Positions 61,134 through 64,000 of a DNA stretch of 64,000 bases are shown piece after piece. This stretch comes from Olavius algarvensis associated proteobacterium Delta 3. GTDB taxonomy: Bacteria; Desulfobacterota; Desulfobacteria; Desulfobacterales; CAFBRK01. The stretch's first letter is position 1; the number at the start of each line of letters is the position of its first letter. The notes under the pieces are model-generated. The model was not told where the DNA came from, searched no databases, and saw only the letters and a list, made by a program, of their open reading frames with translations. The position numbers and the translations under genes are program-made. Location: positions 158,470 to 222,469 of the forward strand of contig CAFBRK010000283.1 in NCBI GenBank assembly GCA_903231505.1, in the 5' to 3' direction.

Positions 61134-61916
61134 ATGGCCGAAGAACCGATTATTTCCGTCCGCAATCTTACGGCCCGCTATGGAGAGGACGTCATTCTCG
61201 AGGGGGTGTCACTGGATGTGTACGGGGGAGAAATCCTTGCCATTCTCGGTTCCAGCGGCTGCGGAAAAAGCACACTGCTGCGCCACATGGTGGGACTTGA
61301 CCGGGTATCGGCGGGAAGCGTCGTGATCGACGGGGTCGATATCACCACGTGCCGCAGTCAGGAGTACCATCGCACCCTCAGAAAGATCGGTGTGCTGTTC
61401 CAGGGAAGCGCTCTTTTCGGGTCCATGACCATCGGAGAGAATGTGGCGCTGCCGATCAGCGAATATGCAAAACTGGACAAGGGCCCCATTGGGGCCCTTG
61501 TAAAGATGAAGCTCTGCGCCGTGGGGCTGGACGGATATGAAAATCATCTTCCGTCGGAAATCAGCGGCGGGATGAAAAAACGGGCCGGATTGGCCAGATC
61601 ACTGGCGCTGAACCCGAGCATCCTGTTTCTCGATGAGCCGACGTCCGGCCTCGACCCGATCATATCGGCCGAAATCGACGGATTGATCCGCCGCATCAAT
61701 CAGAGTCTGGGAACCACCATGGTGATTGTGACCCATGATCTGGGCACGATAATGCATGTGGCCGATCGTTCCATCATGCTCGACAAATCCCGAAAGGGGA
61801 TCATCGCCGAAGGAGATCCCCACGAACTGAAACGGCTGTCGTCGAATCCGATCGTCCGTAATTTTTTTCTGCGCCAGGCCCGGGAACCGACGGCGGAATC
61901 GGAGAGCCGATCGTGA
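61134..61916 (+). CDS. mlaF: Mla-type ABC transporter ATP-binding protein
   Basis: 260 residues from the ATG at 61134, two bases after the permease stop; a much longer frame reads back into mlaE and is not used. Walker A LGSSGCGKSTLL, Q-loop LFQGSALFGSM, signature SEISGGMKKRAGLARSLAL, Walker B LFLDEPTSGLDP, switch VTHDL. The GGM-KKR signature form is characteristic of the MlaF group. Confidence 0.95.
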   Translation: MAEEPIISVRNLTARYGEDVILEGVSLDVYGGEILAILGSSGCGKSTLLRHMVGLDRVSAGSVVIDGVDITTCRSQEYHRTLRKIGVLFQGSALFGSMTIGENVALPISEYAKLDKGPIGALVKMKLCAVGLDGYENHLPSEISGGMKKRAGLARSLALNPSILFLDEPTSGLDPIISAEIDGLIRRINQSLGTTMVIVTHDLGTIMHVADRSIMLDKSRKGIIAEGDPHELKRLSSNPIVRNFFLRQAREPTAESESRS

Positions 61917-62026
61917 GAACCCGCAACATCATATCATCGCGGGCGTTGCGCCAAACGGAGAATGGTGTTTCGCTGTGGCCAACGGCTGAAACGAATCCCC
62001 GCAATGTCGGGGCAGGATAGAAACTC

Positions 62027-63034
62027 GTGGCATCCATTCGCACCCAATTCAGCGTCGGTATGTTTGTCCTCGTCGGACTGGCGATCCTGACGGTCGCTGT
62101 CATCTGGCTGGGCATGTCCCATTACCTGGAACGGGGCCGGTACTTTGTGGCCTATTTCGACGAATCGGTCCAGGGCCTCGACCGGGACTCCCCGGTCAAA
62201 TATCGGGGCGTCCCGGTGGGACGGCTGGAAAGCCTGTCGGTCGCCCCGGACGGGGCATTGATTCAGGCGGTGCTCAATATCGAACAGGATATCAAGCCGG
62301 ACGTGAACTGGGTGGCCCAGCTGAAGGTCGTCGGGCTCACCGGATTGATGTTTATCGAACTCGATACGCGGGCCGACGGTGAGCCGGATCGGTCGCCGAA
62401 AATCACGTTTCCCTCGGAGTATCCCATCATCCCGACACGGCCGTCCGGCATGAAGCAAATTATGGACGGTATCACCGATGTCGTGGAACAGCTCCGGGGC
62501 GCCGACATCACCGGAATTACGAGCCGGCTCAAGCAGACCATCGACCAGGCCTCGGCCGCCATCGACGCGGCACAGATCGGGCGCCTGTCGTCGGATCTGC
62601 AGGAGACCCTGGCCGATGTCCGCCGGCTGCTCACAAACCCCAGAATCGAGCGCATCATGGAAAACGTCGAATCCGCCGGAGCCGCGTTTCGGGACGCCGG
62701 CCGTCACGCCGACGCCACCCTGGATCAGGTGGATGCCGCGGTGGGAAATCTGGACCGGAATATCGGTGAGGTCAAGGATGAGCTCAGCCTGGCCATTGGC
62801 GATCTTCGGTCCGCACTTCATGACGCCGAAACCATGTTCGCGGCCAGCACGGAACTGGTCCGGGACAGCCGCCCGAGGGTGGGAAACCTGGAACGCCAGC
62901 TGGTGATGACCCTGCGGGACCTTCGATCCACCCTGGGAAATCTCGATCGATTGCTCAATATCCTGGCCGATCAGCCGTCACTGCTGATATTCGCCGAGCC
63001 CCCGCCACCGCGAAATATCGCCCCTGAGGATTAA
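62027..63034 (+). CDS. mlaD: MCE-domain (MlaD-like) substrate-binding protein
   Basis: 335 residues with a GTG start preceded by AGGA. One TM helix about 10-30, then an MCE domain about 35-125 (YFDESVQGLDRDSPVKYRGV, PVGRLESLSV), then a long helical coiled-coil region typical of longer MCE proteins that may form a tube or needle in the periplasm. Gap of 110 bp from mlaF. Confidence 0.92.
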   Translation: MASIRTQFSVGMFVLVGLAILTVAVIWLGMSHYLERGRYFVAYFDESVQGLDRDSPVKYRGVPVGRLESLSVAPDGALIQAVLNIEQDIKPDVNWVAQLKVVGLTGLMFIELDTRADGEPDRSPKITFPSEYPIIPTRPSGMKQIMDGITDVVEQLRGADITGITSRLKQTIDQASAAIDAAQIGRLSSDLQETLADVRRLLTNPRIERIMENVESAGAAFRDAGRHADATLDQVDAAVGNLDRNIGEVKDELSLAIGDLRSALHDAETMFAASTELVRDSRPRVGNLERQLVMTLRDLRSTLGNLDRLLNILADQPSLLIFAEPPPPRNIAPED

Positions 63035-63054
63035 CCCAAACCAGAACGGTTGCC

Positions 63055-63720
63055 ATGAACACGATATCCCATCGACGAAACGCCCTGGACAGACATCACG
63101 TATTGGCATGTCTTTTGGCCCTTTGCATCTCGTGTGTGATCGGTTGTGGCGTCAATTTGGGGCCACGGCAGCAGGCGCCCGAATCTCAAACCTACACACT
63201 GGAGTATCCGCCACCACAGCCCAAAGATGTATCTCCCCTGCCCGGCATCCTGCGGGTGGAGGCATTCGAATCCATACCCATCTACCGCTCGGACAACATC
63301 GTATACCGGGAAGGGGCTTTCCGGAGGGAATCCTACCGTTACCACAAGTGGCAGACACCCCCCAGCGAGATGATCACGTTCCTGCTCATTCGGGACTTCC
63401 GTGCCGCCGGCGCTTTCAAGGCGGTTCTGTCACCGAACAGCCTGCTGGCACCGACCCTCACGTTGGAGGGCGGGATCGAGGAGTTTCTCGAGGAAGCCAC
63501 ACCAAAGGGCTGGATCGCCGTAGTGACGCTCAATGCAACGTTGACATCCGAGTACCGTCCCGGAGAGGGGCGCACCGCACTGTTTCAGCGAACGTATTCG
63601 GAACGTGAACCCTGCCGCGCGAACACCCCCGGTGCCCTATCCGAGGCCATGAGCCGTGCCATGTCGCGGATCTCGGCGCAGATTCTGAACGACATCTACC
63701 AGGTGGCGGCCACACGATGA
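63055..63720 (+). CDS. ABC-type transport auxiliary lipoprotein (PqiC/LptE-like fold)
   Basis: 221 residues. Signal with lipobox CISCVIGC (acylated Cys about 31). Then YTLEYPPPQP, LRVEAFESIPIYRSDNIVY, and FLLIRDFRAAGAFKAVLSP, typical of the outer-membrane-associated lipoprotein encoded with MCE systems. It likely links the MCE protein to the outer membrane. Last gene of the operon. Confidence 0.88.
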   Translation: MNTISHRRNALDRHHVLACLLALCISCVIGCGVNLGPRQQAPESQTYTLEYPPPQPKDVSPLPGILRVEAFESIPIYRSDNIVYREGAFRRESYRYHKWQTPPSEMITFLLIRDFRAAGAFKAVLSPNSLLAPTLTLEGGIEEFLEEATPKGWIAVVTLNATLTSEYRPGEGRTALFQRTYSEREPCRANTPGALSEAMSRAMSRISAQILNDIYQVAATR

Positions 63721-63794
63721 CCGTGACTTCTGGGTGCAGATTTTGAGCGATGGTGAATGGAATTGACAGGAGGGTGAGCACTGCAGGTGAGATT

Positions 63795-64000
63795 TAGCCC
63801 GAAAATTGCATGAAATCTTTTCAGCACCTGGCTAAAAAGAAGCAAATTCAATATTTTACCGTAAACACGAGCATGTGAGCAAGAATGCCATGTGCAATTT
63901 CCAATATACTTAAAACTGACTGAAAAGATTTCACCCTTCGGGCCAAACGGAGACTTTCATGGCCGGCGTTATTCGAGGTTCGCGGTAGATTTACTACAGC
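63795..64000. repeat. Long palindromic repeat element, copy 3 (reverse orientation, cut by the window end)
   Basis: Reverse complement of the copy at 6632-6878: TAGCCCGAAAATTGCATGAA with TCTTTTCAG, a diverged middle, then TGAAAAGATTTCACCCTTCG and GGCCAAACGGAGACTTTCAT, ATTCGAGGTTCGCGGTAG. The final bases CTACAGC begin the opposite arm of the outer palindrome, so it must continue past 64000. Located 74 bp after the Mla operon. Confidence 0.8.

Overview
ORGANISM. The window reads as a GC-rich bacterial chromosome of sulfate-reducer type, most likely a Desulfobacterota (Desulfosarcina/Desulfococcus-like) genome or MAG. This is an inference from gene content: a selenocysteine-containing rhodanese, many PAS/PilZ/GGDEF signalling proteins, an MglA-type GTPase, an acetate uptake/activation cluster and an LDH-like malate dehydrogenase. 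I see no rRNA, tRNA, CRISPR array, prophage or complete insertion sequence. LAYOUT. 0-5 kb: 3' end of elbB, a PAS histidine kinase/NarL regulator pair, and two PilZ proteins, one with an added zinc ribbon. 5-11 kb: cysteine desulfidase-type enzyme, a DUF1523 protein, an SH3 lipoprotein, a membrane diguanylate cyclase, a GNAT enzyme and a SnoaL-like protein. 11.5-16 kb: a sulfur/selenium group, namely a rhodanese-ferritin fusion whose catalytic Cys codon is UGA, a flavoprotein of the type otherwise fused to SelD, a rhodanese plus persulfide-dioxygenase-like protein, and a rhomboid protease. 16-32 kb: mostly housekeeping genes (dnaK, NUDIX, a recD remnant, fabH, a UDP-GlcNAc-type beta-helix protein with glmM, a Bax-inhibitor-1 protein, xseA-xseB-dxs-tlyA, an EF-G-like GTPase). 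32-34 kb: secreted nuclease, spore-photoproduct-lyase-like radical SAM protein and cytidylate-kinase-like protein. 34.6-44.8 kb, all on the minus strand: an acetate module of TetR regulator, acs, SSS symporter, a 28-residue membrane peptide, a receiver protein, a membrane PAS protein fused to a DEDDh exonuclease, and a cNMP/CBS/nucleotidyltransferase protein. 45-51 kb: small membrane proteins, an orphan ParB-like protein, purC, and a polarity/motility-type group (PilZ, DUF4388-cNMP, MglA GTPase, TPR protein). 51-64 kb: mdh, uvrC-uvrB, ispF, a 726-residue protein with a class III cyclase-like domain, and an Mla-type lipid transport operon. HOW IT FITS TOGETHER. The selenoprotein, the SelD-type flavoprotein and the persulfide enzyme sit within 3.3 kb, which suggests linked handling of persulfide or selenide. 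The acetate module joins uptake and activation to a signalling set. Several genes (the cyclase-like protein, two cNMP-binding proteins, three PilZ proteins, one GGDEF protein) point to heavy cyclic-nucleotide signalling. REPEATS AND DAMAGE. Two dispersed palindromic repeat families occupy intergenic gaps: a long one (three copies) and a short one with terminal inverted repeats (six copies or half copies). Three otherwise well-conserved genes each carry one single-base frameshift. All three involve a G in a short run, so assembly error must be excluded before they are called pseudogenes.
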